From Impatiens glandulifera (taxonomy: Eukaryota; Streptophyta; Magnoliopsida; Ericales; Balsaminaceae): a stretch of DNA of 64,000 nt. Of this stretch, positions 48,214 through 60,018 are shown one piece after another. The notes beneath the pieces are model-generated. The model saw only the letters and a list, made by a program, of their open reading frames with translations. It was not told the origin of the DNA and made no database searches. Numbering within the stretch: the stretch's first letter is position 1; each line of letters starts with the position of its first letter. Where the stretch lies: positions 23,412,308 to 23,476,307 of the forward strand of contig NC_061867.1 in assembly GCF_907164915.1 (NCBI RefSeq), in the 5' to 3' direction. Made by a program: the position numbers and the translations under genes.

Positions 48214-48664
48214 TAAAAGAAATAATTATTATAGGTGAGTGTGCGAACATTTATAGTTGAAACGGAAACGAGAATTTTGGTTTGAGCAACGCAAACATTG
48301 GTGAAAATATTTAAGAGTTCGTCTATGGAGGAAATGTTGACTTGAGTAATGCAAACATTGGTGATAAAAACCTAAGGTTCTTCCATTGAGGAAAGTCTAC
48401 TTAGAGTAAAGAAAACATTGGACGTGAATCCCTAAGGTTTGTCCACCCTCAAAATTTGTTATTAAATAATCAAAATCATTATAGATAAAAAAAAATTAAA
48501 TGAATTGTTTAGCTGATTTTTTAAATATTTTTATTTTTTTAAATAATTATATAATAATAATAAATATTAGACGACAATAGATAATTTATATAATTATTCA
48601 AAATCTAACTTACAATATATATATATATACTTACACAAAATTATAAAATTAAATCAAAAATTAT

Positions 48665-48724
48665 AAGAGGTCTATCGGTTAAAGTATTAACATTTGATAC
48701 TAAATACTAGTGTTTGAATCTCTT
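48665..48724 (+). repeat. tRNA-like segment 2, copy B
   Basis: Counterpart of 15296-15355, with aggtctatcggtt and gtttgaatctc. Confidence 0.35.
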
Positions 48725-48758
48725 TAAAAGAAGTAATTAATATATGTGAGTGCGTAAC

Positions 48759-49123
48759 TAAGGATGACAATTTGAAACCGTCCCCCCGATTATGCCCCGA
48801 ACACTATAAAACATAGTTAAATATATTAAATCACCAATATATTTATTTACTTACTATATTTTATAAGAGTTGTAAGTTTATTTTTTTATAATAATATAAA
48901 ATTTTAATATATTAAAATATATATTATATTAAAAAAATCGTTTATATAATATTATTTAATAATTTTTTTTTATTTTTATAATTTTTTTAATTAACAGTGT
49001 CATACAGGGATTCTCTGAAACCGAATAAAATTAAATGGAGAAGGGATGGTATAAAAAACCCGAAAAAAAAACGGGATGGGAATGGTAAATATATTCCCCG
49101 CCTCGACCCTATAGTCATCCCTA
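48759..49123. mobile_element. GC-rich hAT-type MITE, copy B
   Basis: Same element and same flanking octamers (tgcgtaac and tgtgtaac) as 15389-15757. The left end here reads taaggatgacaa, a better match to the right end. Shared flanks mean that it inserted before copies A and B separated. Confidence 0.6.
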
Positions 49124-49890
49124 TGTGTAACACAAAATTGGTGAGAAAACTTTATGCCTAAGAGTGTAATCAAATGTTTATTTACTTCCACCTAATGAAT
49201 GTTTTCAATTTATATAATTTTGGGTAGGCTTAAAAAAATAAAAAAATAATTTTAAATAAAACGAGTGGATAAAGGTAAGTTTGTCATGTTTTTTAATAAC
49301 TAGATAAAAAAAAATATTAAGTTAAATTATAAAGTCAAAATAATCAATATATATATTGCTTAAAATCAACAACCACCATATTAATCCATGTCATTGTGTT
49401 TTCTCTCTCTTACTCTCTATTTCTTAATTAAATTTTATTTTTCATTACCATATATATTATATATATATATATATTTTTTATTACCATATATCATCTAAAA
49501 AATTATCTATATTAATATAAATAATTTTTTTTTATAAATGCATCTACCTTCATAATTTTTATATTTATTTTATTATATATATAAAAATATTTTTTTTATT
49601 ATTGCACGTAAACTCATAATTTTATATTTATTTGTTACCTTATATATATATATCATTTTATTTTTTATTATTAATTTTATATAAATACATTTTATCTTTT
49701 GTCATACATTTTTTCTCACATCATATAGATATAAATATATATATATATATATTTATTTATATAATTTTTTATGAGTATAAATGATTTTTATGTTAAAATA
49801 AAAATTAACTAATTGACAATAAATATTAAATATAAAATAAATATACATACACAAAATAATAAAATTATTTCAACAATCATAAAATCATAT

Positions 49891-49944
49891 ATGGTCTAGC
49901 GGTTTAAGTGTTCACATTTCATTCTTAAGACCAGTGTTTGAATC
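49891..49944 (+). repeat. tRNA-like segment 3, copy B (cut by LTR X)
   Basis: atatggtctagcggtttaag is a close A-box match; the B-box-like gtttgaatc is truncated by the LTR insertion. Confidence 0.45.
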
Positions 49945-51490
49945 TGATAAGATCGGCTTTATCGATAGAGACGGGGGTTTGGCTATTGATGAAGACTTAT
50001 GAAAAACGGTTTGAAAGAAATCCTGTTAGGGATTTAATTCGCTTTCTATTCTACGCAAACTTGTGTAAACATTTGAAACGGATTCAAAGCGGAATTTTTA
50101 CTTGGGTTTGAAGGAGAAGATGAAATATGAAAAGATGACAGAAATGAAGAACACAACAGTTTGATTATGGATGTTCGAAGAAACTCTCCTACGTCACCCT
50201 TTCTTCCAACCACTATAATATGATTTGAATCAAATATAGTTTATACACACACTTAGCTCACTATTGAACAGAACACTTTCTGTTCAATTACAAGATGAAG
50301 AATATCACTCAGCTAAAGGTGTTTTGATTCTAGCTCTCTCTTGATTCACACACATTACAATCAGAAAGCAGCTTCACAGTATGAGTTCAGTAAGCAAGAT
50401 GATTGAGTAGTTTCTCTCTCTGCAAAATCAGATTGCTTGTTCGTTAGGAAAAATTCATAAGGCCGATTGTCCGTTGTCCTTGGGAAGCCTCCATTGTACA
50501 CAGCAGCTTCTGAGCATAAGGATCGTGGCCGTACATCACTGGTAGTGCGCCGAATATTCCATCAGGGATGTACCTACAAAACAAGTAATGTGAGGAAAAT
50601 TCTCTTACGTGGCATTTCTTGATTGGATGCATATATCTGTTGTACTAATATTCACTAGAAAGTGGAGCATGAGTAGGGAATAGCTATAACACGTGGGGGT
50701 AGGTAAAATGCTAGATTCAAGTGTAATGCTTAAACTGAGCATTAGACGTATTTCAGTTAGACGGATAGTGAAAATAAGTCTAATGAAATAACACATCTCC
50801 TTAAAATAATAACGTTTATTAGACCGCCTGGTCTAATAGAATTAGACTTACGTCTAATTACAATAACCATTAGACTGCACGTCTAATTCCGGTTCTACCT
50901 CAGACTTGTTTGAAGGAGTTAGACGCATGTCTAACTTTCACTTTCTATTAGACTACACGTCTAACTCCACTGAGTTAGACTGCACGTCTAATTCCGCATA
51001 AATTAGAGTACCCGTCTAATTGCAAATATATTAGACTACACGTCTAACTCCGGTGAGTTAGACTGTACGTCTAATTCCGTACATTCATTAGACTTACGTC
51101 TAATTCTTTACATTCATTAGACTACACGTCTAACTCCGATGAGTTAGACTGTACGTCAAATTCTATGCATTAGACTTATGTCTAATTCCGTGTATCTATT
51201 AGACCATCCGTCTAATTACACGTCTATTAGACTATACGTCTAACTCCGATGAGTTAGACTGTACGTCTAATTCTATGCATTCATTAGACTACACGTCTAA
51301 CTTCGATGAGTTAGACTGTACGTCTAATTCTATGCATTCATTGCAAAAATCGGTCTAATGACCCTCATTAGAGCTAAGTCTTATGAAATATTGTTTCAAT
51401 ACACCTGCATAAAACTCATAAGTTATTTCATCATCAAAATCTCAATGGTTAAATTATTTCAACATTTAGTCAAAATAATTTGACCCAACA
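49945..51490 (-). mobile_element. Copia 3' LTR, family X, minus orientation, complete
   Basis: On the minus strand it runs from TGTTGGGTCAAA (51490) to ..CTTATCA (49945), with TG..CA ends and a length of 1546 bp. A polypurine tract precedes it on the minus strand. It inserted at 'gaatc' in LTR Y copy B; the same site is unbroken near 16662. It contains the palindromic array and the 'cgccgaatattcc' block shared with 9317-10849. The partner 5' LTR is not visible in the window. Confidence 0.85.
50745..51370. repeat. GTCTAA/TTAGAC array in LTR X
   Basis: Inverse orientation of the 9443-10215 array. Many units read 'attagactacacgtctaac' then 'tccgatgagttagactgta'. The order and number of units differ from the other copy, so the array turns over quickly. 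Confidence 0.9.
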
Positions 51491-51505
51491 ATTTCCCCCT
51501 TTTTG
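51491..51505 (-). other. polypurine tract of the minus-strand element
   Basis: The minus strand reads caaaaagggggaaat, directly before the LTR start at 51490. It shows that the ORF unit to the right lies at the 3' end of an LTR retrotransposon. Confidence 0.85.
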
Positions 51506-51665
51506 ATGAAGAAATTGCTAACCTGCATACATATACCAAAACATGCATTCATCATATAAATAAACAAAGCTCTTGGTCTCTTACATCATTCATCCAAAAA
51601 CCAGTATTCGAAAAATCATCAAAGACAATTGTTCAGTAGAGTTAAATAAATTAAAAGAAGAGATA

Positions 51666-54600
51666 TCATGGTTCTTCCCTTTTAACTCGAGGGTCAGTTG
51701 GACTCATTTCTTGACCAGGAAGCATGTTGAAGAAGGGACGATAGCCGCGACCACCACGATCGCCTGTACTTGATCTTCCACCTCGTTCACCACCACTGGC
51801 ATGTCCACCTTGATCAACATTGGATAGCCTACTCCGGCCACCACCATTTCGACCTCCACGCTCACCACCGCTTCGACCTCCACCTCTCTTGGTTGGTCTA
51901 GGATTGTCATCGATGCTTGGAGCTCGCCTGGATCTAGTGCCAGTTGATACACCATCGTTTGTTCTGCTTGACTCACCTTGAGCTGGTTGAGGTTGAGCAC
52001 ATTCAGCATTGGCCATTGTATTCTCCTTTGCTTGAAACTTCCTAGAAATGGAGTCAGCAAATTCTTGACGTTCATTATCATTCCTACTCGAACACCCCTG
52101 AATTTCCACCATCTGATTCTTCACCAGACTGAATTCTTCCAAGGTTTCCTTGTGGCGTTCATCATTAATTTGCCTTTCAATATCAAATAATTCGGTTTGA
52201 CGATTGACAAGTTGCTTTTCAAACTTTGAGAAGATTACATTGGCGATATGAGTCTCATATGTGTTCTTCTTCAAAGTGTTATCCAGCTCAGTGAGAACCC
52301 TGAAAATCTTGTTAAAGCTCTCTCTTTCTTCTTCCTTTGAGATCATGGCGTGTGACATGGTCTTCTGAATCGATGATAGCATAGACCTCATAGATCTTAA
52401 CACTTTGTTTCCTCCGGCAGATGACACTTCATGATACGAGATTTCTTCAGATTCTGCTGCCATGCTTTGAAAAGTCTCAAAGTTTGTATGAATCTACAAG
52501 AATTGCTCCGACTGATTAATTTCAGCATTTCTAGAAGCTTTTTCTCGTTCTTCTTCTTCAATTTCTTCTTCAGCTCTCTGAAATATTTCAAGTAGATTTC
52601 CAGAGTAGTGAATAGGATTATTGATGTTTTCGTGAACATTTCCCATAATGGTGTCGGGAAATAGACGGGGCTTGACAAAAGTTGCTTGTTGATCCTGTTC
52701 CTCCTCAGATGAGGAACTCTCTTCTTCATCGACCTTCTCTTTAGAGGGTTCCCCCTCAGTTCTGGCAGTTTCTTGTTGAGTATCCTCGGCCAATTTCTCT
52801 TGAACAACCTCTGTTCTCGCAACAGGGGTTAACATCACATCTTCTTCAATAGGTGCTTGAACAACCTCCTCAATAACTTCTTCTAGAAGAGATTCTTCTT
52901 AATTTACCTCAAGAGCTTGTTCAGGCTCTTGGACAATCACATCTTCTTCTTCAGACATTCTTGAATAGGTTGATCTAGAACGCGTCTCTCTTCGACATAA
53001 AGATTCCCGAATTCGATCAAGAGAGCCGCATCTAGCTCATCAGCATCATTATCAGCATCTGGGATGTGCAAAGCTTCTTCTTCATTGAGAGGTTATGTGC
53101 CAGAGCAATCAGCGCCATGAATGTGTCGAGAAGCAACAGAGACATAACTGTCCAGGATATCGTTCAGCTTCTTCAATACCTTTATTTCAACATCAGATCC
53201 TTTCACATCAGGATTGAAATTAGCTTTCCTGGCTTCGAAGATTGGAAAAAGAGATTTTCCAAATATGCACGCTTCCACTAGATCTTTTCTTTTCAGAGCC
53301 TCACCAACTTCTGAAGTTCTTGCTCATTTCAGAACTTTCTTCTCGTTTGCCACCCTCTTCTTCCATTCTTTAGTTATAGCAGAGTTTGACAAAGAATCGT
53401 TGTACTTGGAAAACAGTCTCTCCATGGACCAAGATTCATAAATTTCCATTTTCTCAGCAGTAAGAACTTTAACTTGCTCTAAAATGAGGGCAACGATCCC
53501 TGTTGCCTCCGATACCTTTTCAGGAGCTTGAATTGCAATAGATTTACCTTTTCCAACAACCTCTACGGGTTTTGGAGCAGGTCTTGGTTCACCGATCACG
53601 ATTCCATCTGCCCGTTTTCTGTAACGAATCAGTTCAAATGCTGATTGAGGTTTCTTATAGAGCTTAGCAGGAAGCTCTATACGAACAACTTTCCCAGCTA
53701 TCAATGAATCTTTAGGAACTTGAATGATGGGTTCACCAGCAACAAGGGTAAGAACAACACCTTGTTCTGGTTGAGATGACTCTGTAGCACCGACAGCTAC
53801 ACGATCAGTTTGAACGATAGGAGACTCAATCCTATCAACAAGTTCATCATTTGGACCGACTGACTCAACAGCAGGCCCTTCAGCAGATTCTCTCAAAGGA
53901 GAAAATATAGATTTAGCTTGTTCCACTACGGGAACATCAAATTTAGGCACAGCGGCCAAAGATTTGGAAGACTTTACCTTTGCAGATTTAGACGCGCGGG
54001 GCGCCTTTGTCTTCTTCTCCTTTGAGGCACAGGACCTCGAAGGTTTCCTCAAAAAGGTTGAGGGAGTGGATAATGAGGACATTGGAGTTGCAGCAAGTAC
54101 GCCTGGACCTTGCTTCAACCTTGAATCAACAGATTCAGAGTCTTTCTTGTTTGGACTTTTCAGACTGGAGGAACTTGCCTCCGATTCATTCACCGTTTTA
54201 GTTCTCTTTTCCCCTGTTGACAGAATAGAAGTAGAGGTCTTGGATCGGGTCGAAGGTTTTCCACCGGTCTGGTAACTCGAAGCACCAGATGCAGATTCAA
54301 GGTTGCTCTTCAACCTCATAAGCGTGTTAGCCACCGTAAGAGCAGTAAATACACTTGGAGAGTTGATCGGCACTGGTTCACCGAAAGGAACCCCCAAATA
54401 CTTCAACAAATGACTCAGTTGAGCCGCATATGTTATGCTTTCCTTGTTCGTCTGACAGATAGAATAGCACAAGTTCTGGAAGAGGGTATGAGCCCAGTTT
54501 ACCTGGATCCTTTTTGAGATAGCACACATATAGTCAAAACGGTCTTGACTATATAGATGGAAAGAGCCAGATTTCCCTTGCAGTGCCTTTGCCATCATGT

Positions 54601-55012
54601 CGTTCAAAAGAATAAAATGCGGTTTGAATACCTTTTTGAATCCATTCACATGGACCTTCGAACCGTCTGCAGGAAAATTTGTCTTCATCTCCTCCATGAT
54701 TTCTGAAGAGAGAACCAAGTCGAATAAGTGTCCCTCCATAGTAAGTTCAAAAAACTCCGCCTAAACTGCTTCGTCGAAATAGAACTCCATTCCATTGGCG
54801 GTTGTTACGATGGATTCACCCACCATAGTTGTCGTTTTGAAGAACTTGCGAACTTCGTTTTCGTAGAAAATGAACGGTCCTCCTAGATACTTTCTTAACC
54901 AAGAATATTCTAGGGTTTGGAACATCTTCACCACCTCCGGTTGATCAAACGTGTACACCGATGGAAAATCCACCTGCAAAGTACAGTGATCGAGAGTGAT
55001 TTTCTTCACCAT
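51666..55012 (-). pseudogene. extra 3' ORF unit of a Copia-type element, copy 1
   Basis: Unknown function. The start is ATG at 55012 (MVKKITLDHCTLQVDFPSVY). 83 codons lead to a TAG at 54761-54763, then the frame stays open for about 478 codons. The N-terminal third (to about 54290) is globular, with WAHTLFQNLCYSICQ and LLKYLGVPFGEPV, and resembles plant transposon-associated domains and 'dystroglycan-like' Lamiales proteins from memory. Next come a Ser/Lys/Pro-rich basic stretch (54290-53950), a coiled-coil-like part, an acidic part (EEDVIVQEPEQALE, SSSSEEEQDQQ), and a C-terminus of RGG type (GGRSGGERGGRNGGGRS) ending at 51666. No membrane segment is seen. Private stops: 53324, near 53093, 52901 and 52494. 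A frame change near 52950 is shared with copy 2. No gag, protease or RT motif is present. Confidence 0.7.
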
Positions 55013-55133
55013 TTTCAAAAGTATATGAACCGACACAAGATTTCAGACAGATTTAGTGAGAGAAATGCAAAAAAAACTAGGGTTCTTATGAATTTTGAAG
55101 GATTGAAAGCTTTCAAATTCATGCAGTAATGTC

Positions 55134-55141
55134 CTTATATA
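55134..55141 (-). promoter_or_regulatory. TATA box of the extra ORF unit
   Basis: The minus strand reads ctatataagga about 125 bases upstream of the ATG at 55012. That would give a 5' leader of roughly 90-100 bases, starting near 55105. It suggests that the unit is transcribed on its own and not only from the LTR. Confidence 0.55.
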
Positions 55142-55808
55142 GATGGAAGAGGGAAATACAGAATAACTGTCTATTCTAGGGGTATGGCCCATTAATAAAT
55201 GTTAGACGTCATGTTTCAAGAAGTCATCATTAAAAATGAGGGTATATGAGTCATTTTCTCTAAACTTGATACACATGTGTCTTCATGTTATTAAGAGATA
55301 AATGTTTGATGTTTTAAGCGGGAAAAACAGAATGCTCTCAACATGGGATAGCTGTCCTTGATCAGTCTAATCGGCACGTAGTTAGACGTTTTTCTTACTC
55401 CACAAATCCATATAACACAACGTCTATTGGACGGATGAATCTATTAGACGCATACGTCTAATTCCATGTTTATAAAAATCCGTCTAATGTTTATTAGACG
55501 TGTACGTCTAATTCCGCATAAACACCACGTGTTAGACGTGTGTTTGATTAAGCGTGAGCAACCACTTGCTCATGACGTAAAAACGTCTAACGTCTATTAG
55601 ACGTGTCCGTCTAATCGCGTAGGTATAACACCTCAACATATAGACTTAGATGTATAGATTATGAGCAAAAATACGTCTAAGTACACACTGTTTCTTTTAG
55701 CAACCATTGTCTAATTAGATCGATTAAGGATATTCGTCTAGAGAGTATCTTTACTTCCAAAGTATTTTTTCCTCTCATTATGAATATGGACATTAGAGTT
55801 TAATAAAC
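55142..55808. other. upstream region of the ORF unit with CGTCTAA hairpin motifs
   Basis: 55370-55690 has repeated inverted pairs such as attagacgtgtacgtctaat (55495-55514), two 9-base arms around GT. These motifs resemble those in LTR X, but no LTR alignment is evident. No gene is seen. The assembly gap follows. Confidence 0.6.
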
Positions 55809-56308
55809 NNNNNNNNNNNNNNNNNNNNNNNNNNNNNNNNNNNNNNNNNNNNNNNNNNNNNNNNNNNNNNNNNNNNNNNNNNNNNNNNNNNNNNNNNNNN
55901 NNNNNNNNNNNNNNNNNNNNNNNNNNNNNNNNNNNNNNNNNNNNNNNNNNNNNNNNNNNNNNNNNNNNNNNNNNNNNNNNNNNNNNNNNNNNNNNNNNNN
56001 NNNNNNNNNNNNNNNNNNNNNNNNNNNNNNNNNNNNNNNNNNNNNNNNNNNNNNNNNNNNNNNNNNNNNNNNNNNNNNNNNNNNNNNNNNNNNNNNNNNN
56101 NNNNNNNNNNNNNNNNNNNNNNNNNNNNNNNNNNNNNNNNNNNNNNNNNNNNNNNNNNNNNNNNNNNNNNNNNNNNNNNNNNNNNNNNNNNNNNNNNNNN
56201 NNNNNNNNNNNNNNNNNNNNNNNNNNNNNNNNNNNNNNNNNNNNNNNNNNNNNNNNNNNNNNNNNNNNNNNNNNNNNNNNNNNNNNNNNNNNNNNNNNNN
56301 NNNNNNNN
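55809..56308. other. assembly gap, 500 N
   Basis: Exactly 500 undetermined bases, probably a placeholder of arbitrary size. Element order across it is uncertain. Confidence 1.
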
Positions 56309-57544
56309 ATAAGAGATTAAATCATCTTAATTTTAAAACTATTAATAACATTTGTTCACATGATTTAGTTTCTAGTTTACCTAAATTGAAGTTTTCAAAA
56401 TACAATGTCTATCCTACTTTCCAGTTGGGAAAACAGGTCAGATCAACTTTTAAGAGTAAAGGAAACTCTCAATCCAATCAATGCCTAGAACTATTGTATA
56501 TGGACATGTTCGATCCAATTCCAGTAAAAAGCTTAGGATGAATGAGATCCACTCTGGTTATAATTGATGATTTTTCAAGATTTACTTGGGTTATATTTCT
56601 ACCGTCTAAGGATTAGACCGCTGAGAATTTGATAAAGATCCTTAAAGACTTCAAAACAAAAAATATTTAAGTATCATCAAAATTTGAACTGACCGGGGAA
56701 CCGAGTTCACCAACAGATGCATATCTTCTTACCTAGAGGATTCTGGTATTAGACACGAGTTGTATAATGCTAGAACTCTACAGAAAATGGTTTTACTAAG
56801 AGGAGAGTTAGAACACTAAAGGAAGCAACGAGATTTATGCTAGCCAACTCAAGTGTTTCTTAGAAGCTATGGATAGAAGCCATAAACATAGTTTACTAAC
56901 TAGTTTTCTATAGTTAGTAAAGCTTATGGAGTTTCTAATAATAGAACTCTAACTGTTAAAGAATCCTATCATGTTGTTTGTGATGAATCTGTTGAAAATA
57001 ATTCTAACGAATTCATTGAAATTGCTAACAGATTAGAAGCGACAAGTCTTGAATCTGATAGTGATGATAAACTTTCGGTCAATAGGATTTACTCGTCTGA
57101 TCATATGGATGCTCCGGTTGAGAGTAAATCAAACGTCCAAACTAGAAGTTAACAAACGGCTAATAGTTTGGACTTCGTGGGGCCTTCTAATCAGACGTCT
57201 ACTCCTTTGGGACCAAGCTTTAAATGGAATAGAAATCATCCACCTGAATTGATAATCTGTAATCATAATGCTCCTCTTAGGATTAGACACCAATTATTGG
57301 ATGAAATGGAAAACTCCGCTTTCATTTCTCAAATTGAGCCAAAAAAAATCAATGAAGCATTGCTTGAACCGGATTGGATTAATGCAATGCATGATGAGTT
57401 CAATCAATTTTAAATAAATAAAGTGTGACATCTGACTTCAAGGCTGACTGATCAATTGGTCATTGGAACCAGATGAGTTTTTCTAAATAAGCTTAGTGAT
57501 GATGGTTGATTGTGAGAAACAAAGCCCGATTGGTAGCTCAAGTT

Positions 57545-58648
57545 TTTTTTGGAAAACGGTTAAAATCATTTCATTAAAATCCCAAAAGTGGGAGGGTCAG
57601 AAATTAAAGCTAGACAAACCCTCTCTATGATTAAGGATGATAATCAAAAGACCCTACAGAAACTGATTAGTAACATTCATACATTCTAAAAAAATAGAGA
57701 TTATAAATAGAAAAGACTACATTCAAACCTAACTATCCAAGCCTGGGTTTTTTCGCATGCCATCTATCTTCATTGAGAGGTCCTCTTCCTCTTCCTCTTC
57801 CTCTTCCTCTTCCTCTTCCTCTTCCTCTTCCTCTTCCTCTTCCTCTTCCTCTTCCTCTTCCTCTTCCTCTTCCTCTTCCTCTTCCTCTTCCTCTTCCTCT
57901 TCCTCTTCCTCTTCCTCTTCCTCTTCCTCTTCCTCTTCCTCTTCCTCTCCCTCTCCCTCTTCCTCTCCCTCTTCCTCTTCCTCTTCCTCTTCCTCTTCCT
58001 CTTCCTCTTCCTCTTCCTCTTCCTCTTCCTCTTCCTCTTCCTCTTCCTCTTCCTCTTCCTCTTCCTCTTCCTCTTCCTCTTCCTCTTCCTCTACCTCTTC
58101 CCCTTCCTCTGACGATGTAAGGAGATTGTATTGAATTGGATGATGAGTATTGTTGTTTCTCATTTTGAATTCTCTCTTTGTACGAGCCCATTCTAATTTG
58201 ATAGAAAGAAGTGTTTCTGAGAATTTCAGGGCTTTTACCTTTGTTATCTTCAACTTGAATTTCTATGTTTTTGTCTTCCTTATCTTCAGCTTCAAACTCC
58301 ACATCGTTTTTGGAATCTTCTTCACCGACTTTTGAATTCTCTTTTTCAGCTTTGAAATTTTGGGTGTCTTCCTCTTGAGTTTCCTCAACAACAATTTTAG
58401 GTTCATCTTCCATTTCCATCATGATCCTTCGTATTACAGAAAATTTTCTTTTCCTCTTCACCTTGATTCCTTTTACTTTATTTCCTTCACTGTTTTCCTT
58501 TTTCCTAGAATCCTTCTTGCTTTCTTCTACAACTGTTAGATCTTTGAGTTTGGCCTCCTCTGTTTCTTTCTTTTTATTTTATGCTTCCTGATTTTTCTGG
58601 TTTTTATACTCTTTTTCTTTAGATTTATCACATTTATTGTGCAAGAAA
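57545..58648 (-). pseudogene. processed retrocopy, copy C, with expanded RG tail
   Basis: Same insertion as copy A: flanks tggtagctcaagtt (57531-57544) and tggtagttcaaggtt (58649-58663), with poly(T) at the left edge. The minus frame is open from just after a TAA near 58585 to the stop before 57733. Its first ATG is at 58422, giving 229 codons: an acidic/lysine-rich part (VVEETQEEDTQNFKAEKENS), SFYQIRMGSYKERIQNEKQQ, SSSNSIQSPYIV, then about 55 RG repeats, and an end of GPLNEDRWHAKKPRLG. It is the only copy with a long undamaged frame. Parent gene unknown. RG-rich tails usually bind RNA; that is inference. Confidence 0.75.
57778..58110. repeat. (CTCTTC)n hexanucleotide array
   Basis: About 55 units with a few CTCTCC and CTACCTC variants. 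Copy A has only about seven units at this place (11606-11650), so the array expanded here. On the minus strand one frame gives Gly-Arg, another Glu-Glu. Confidence 0.95.
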
Positions 58649-60003
58649 TGGTAGTTCAAGGTTATAGACAGTGGAAGAAATTGACTTTGAGGAGTCATTC
58701 ACCCTTATTGATAGAATTGAAGCAATCATAATCTTTCTAGCTTATGCATCTTTTAAGAATTTCAAAGTTTATTAAATGGATGTGAAAAGTGCATTTTTAA
58801 ATGGAATTTTAAATGAGTATATGTATGTTGAATAGACGCCTGGCTTTCAAGATCACTCATTGCCAAATCATGTTTTTAAACTTGACAAAGCTTTATATGG
58901 TCTTAAACAAGCTCCTAGAGTCTGGTATCATACTTTAACAAAGTTTTTATTTGATCATGATTTTGTAATTGGTACAGTTAACAAAATTCTGTTTGGATTT
59001 GTTAAAGATTCTCACATTTTACTTGTTCAAGTATATGTTGATGATATCATATTTGGGTCATCTAACCCCAAATTATGTGAGAAAGTATCTAAGTTGATTC
59101 AGGACAAATTTGAGATGAGTATGATGGGAGAATTGGATTTCTTCCTAGGTCTTCAAGTTCATCAACTTGAAGATGATATTTTCATCAACCAAGCCAAGTA
59201 CACAAGGGAACTGCTAAAAAAGTTTGGAATGGAAAGTTGCTCGGTTGCAGTTACTCCAATGAACTCTTCCAGAAAGCTCGACAAGGATGAAGATGGCCAG
59301 AGTGTCGACATAACTACTTAAAGAGAGATTATTGGTTCTTTGCTTTACCTTACTACTAGCTGACCAGACATTCTGTTTGCCGTCGACGTCTGTGGAAAAT
59401 TTCATGCTAACCCTTAACAATCTCATTATGTTGTTGTTAAGCGTATTTGGAATTATTTAAAGGCAACTCAAAATGTGGGACTGTGGTATCCAAAGGATTC
59501 CAGTTTCAATTTAATTAGTTATTCTGATGTAGATTATTCAAACTACAAGATTGATCGGAATAACACCAAGGGGACTTTCCAGTTCTCTAGTGATCGTCTG
59601 GTTTCTTGGTTTAGTAAGAAGAAAATGTTCATCACCACGTCTACAATAGAGGTAGAGTACCTTGCTACAGGCAGTTGCTACTCTCAGCTCTTGTGGGTTC
59701 AACAACAGTTGAGGGACTACGGCATTGAGGCGGACGAGTCACCAATTTTTTGCGACAACACTAGTGTCATAGTAATTACATACAACCCGGTGTTGCACTA
59801 TCGAACTAATAATATCGACATCCAACACCATTTCATCTGGGAGAATGTCAGTCATAAGCATATTCGTCTAGAATATGTCCCAACAGATGACCAAGTGACA
59901 GACGTGTTCATGAAGCCACTCCTTAAGACTAAGTTTTCTTACTTTAGTAATGTGTTGGGTCTTGTAGATCTAAATTAAATTTTTATTTAATTAATCATGT
60001 ACA

Positions 60004-60018
60004 AATTGAGGGGGAATT
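60004..60018 (+). other. polypurine tract of copy C
   Basis: attgagggggaattt, directly before TGTTGATTAAAG at 60019. Confidence 0.7.

Larger units (their letters stand above)
46920..49944 (+). mobile_element. LTR family Y and following sequence, copy B
   Basis: Homologous to 13550-16662 throughout, including the CGGTCGG cluster, three tRNA-like segments and the GC-rich MITE. It ends exactly at 'tttgaatc' (49944), where a minus-strand LTR X begins; copy A shows the unbroken site. Confidence 0.65.
56309..59978 (+). pseudogene. SIRE-like Copia pol, copy C (integrase, linker, RT, RNase H), with retrocopy insert
   Basis: Begins inside the GAG-pre-integrase region (KRLNHLNFKTINNICSHD). Integrase shows STLVIIDDFSRFTWVIFLPS, but the second-Asp and Glu blocks are frameshifted. 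The linker (57020-57530) holds ISQIEPKKINEALLEPDWIN. The retrocopy occupies 57545-58648. RT resumes at 58649 with VYVDDIIFGSSNPKL near 59040. RNase H is open at 59475-59978 with SDVDY, CDNT and NIDIQHHFI. Shared stops lie at 58773, 59319, 59361 and 59415; a private TAG follows MYVE. This is the most complete of the three copies. Confidence 0.85.

Noticed and set aside
57757..58134. Poly-Ser, Leu-Pro and poly-Glu open frames
   Set aside because: They are other frames of the CTCTTC array; only the Gly-Arg frame continues into non-repetitive protein shared with copy A.
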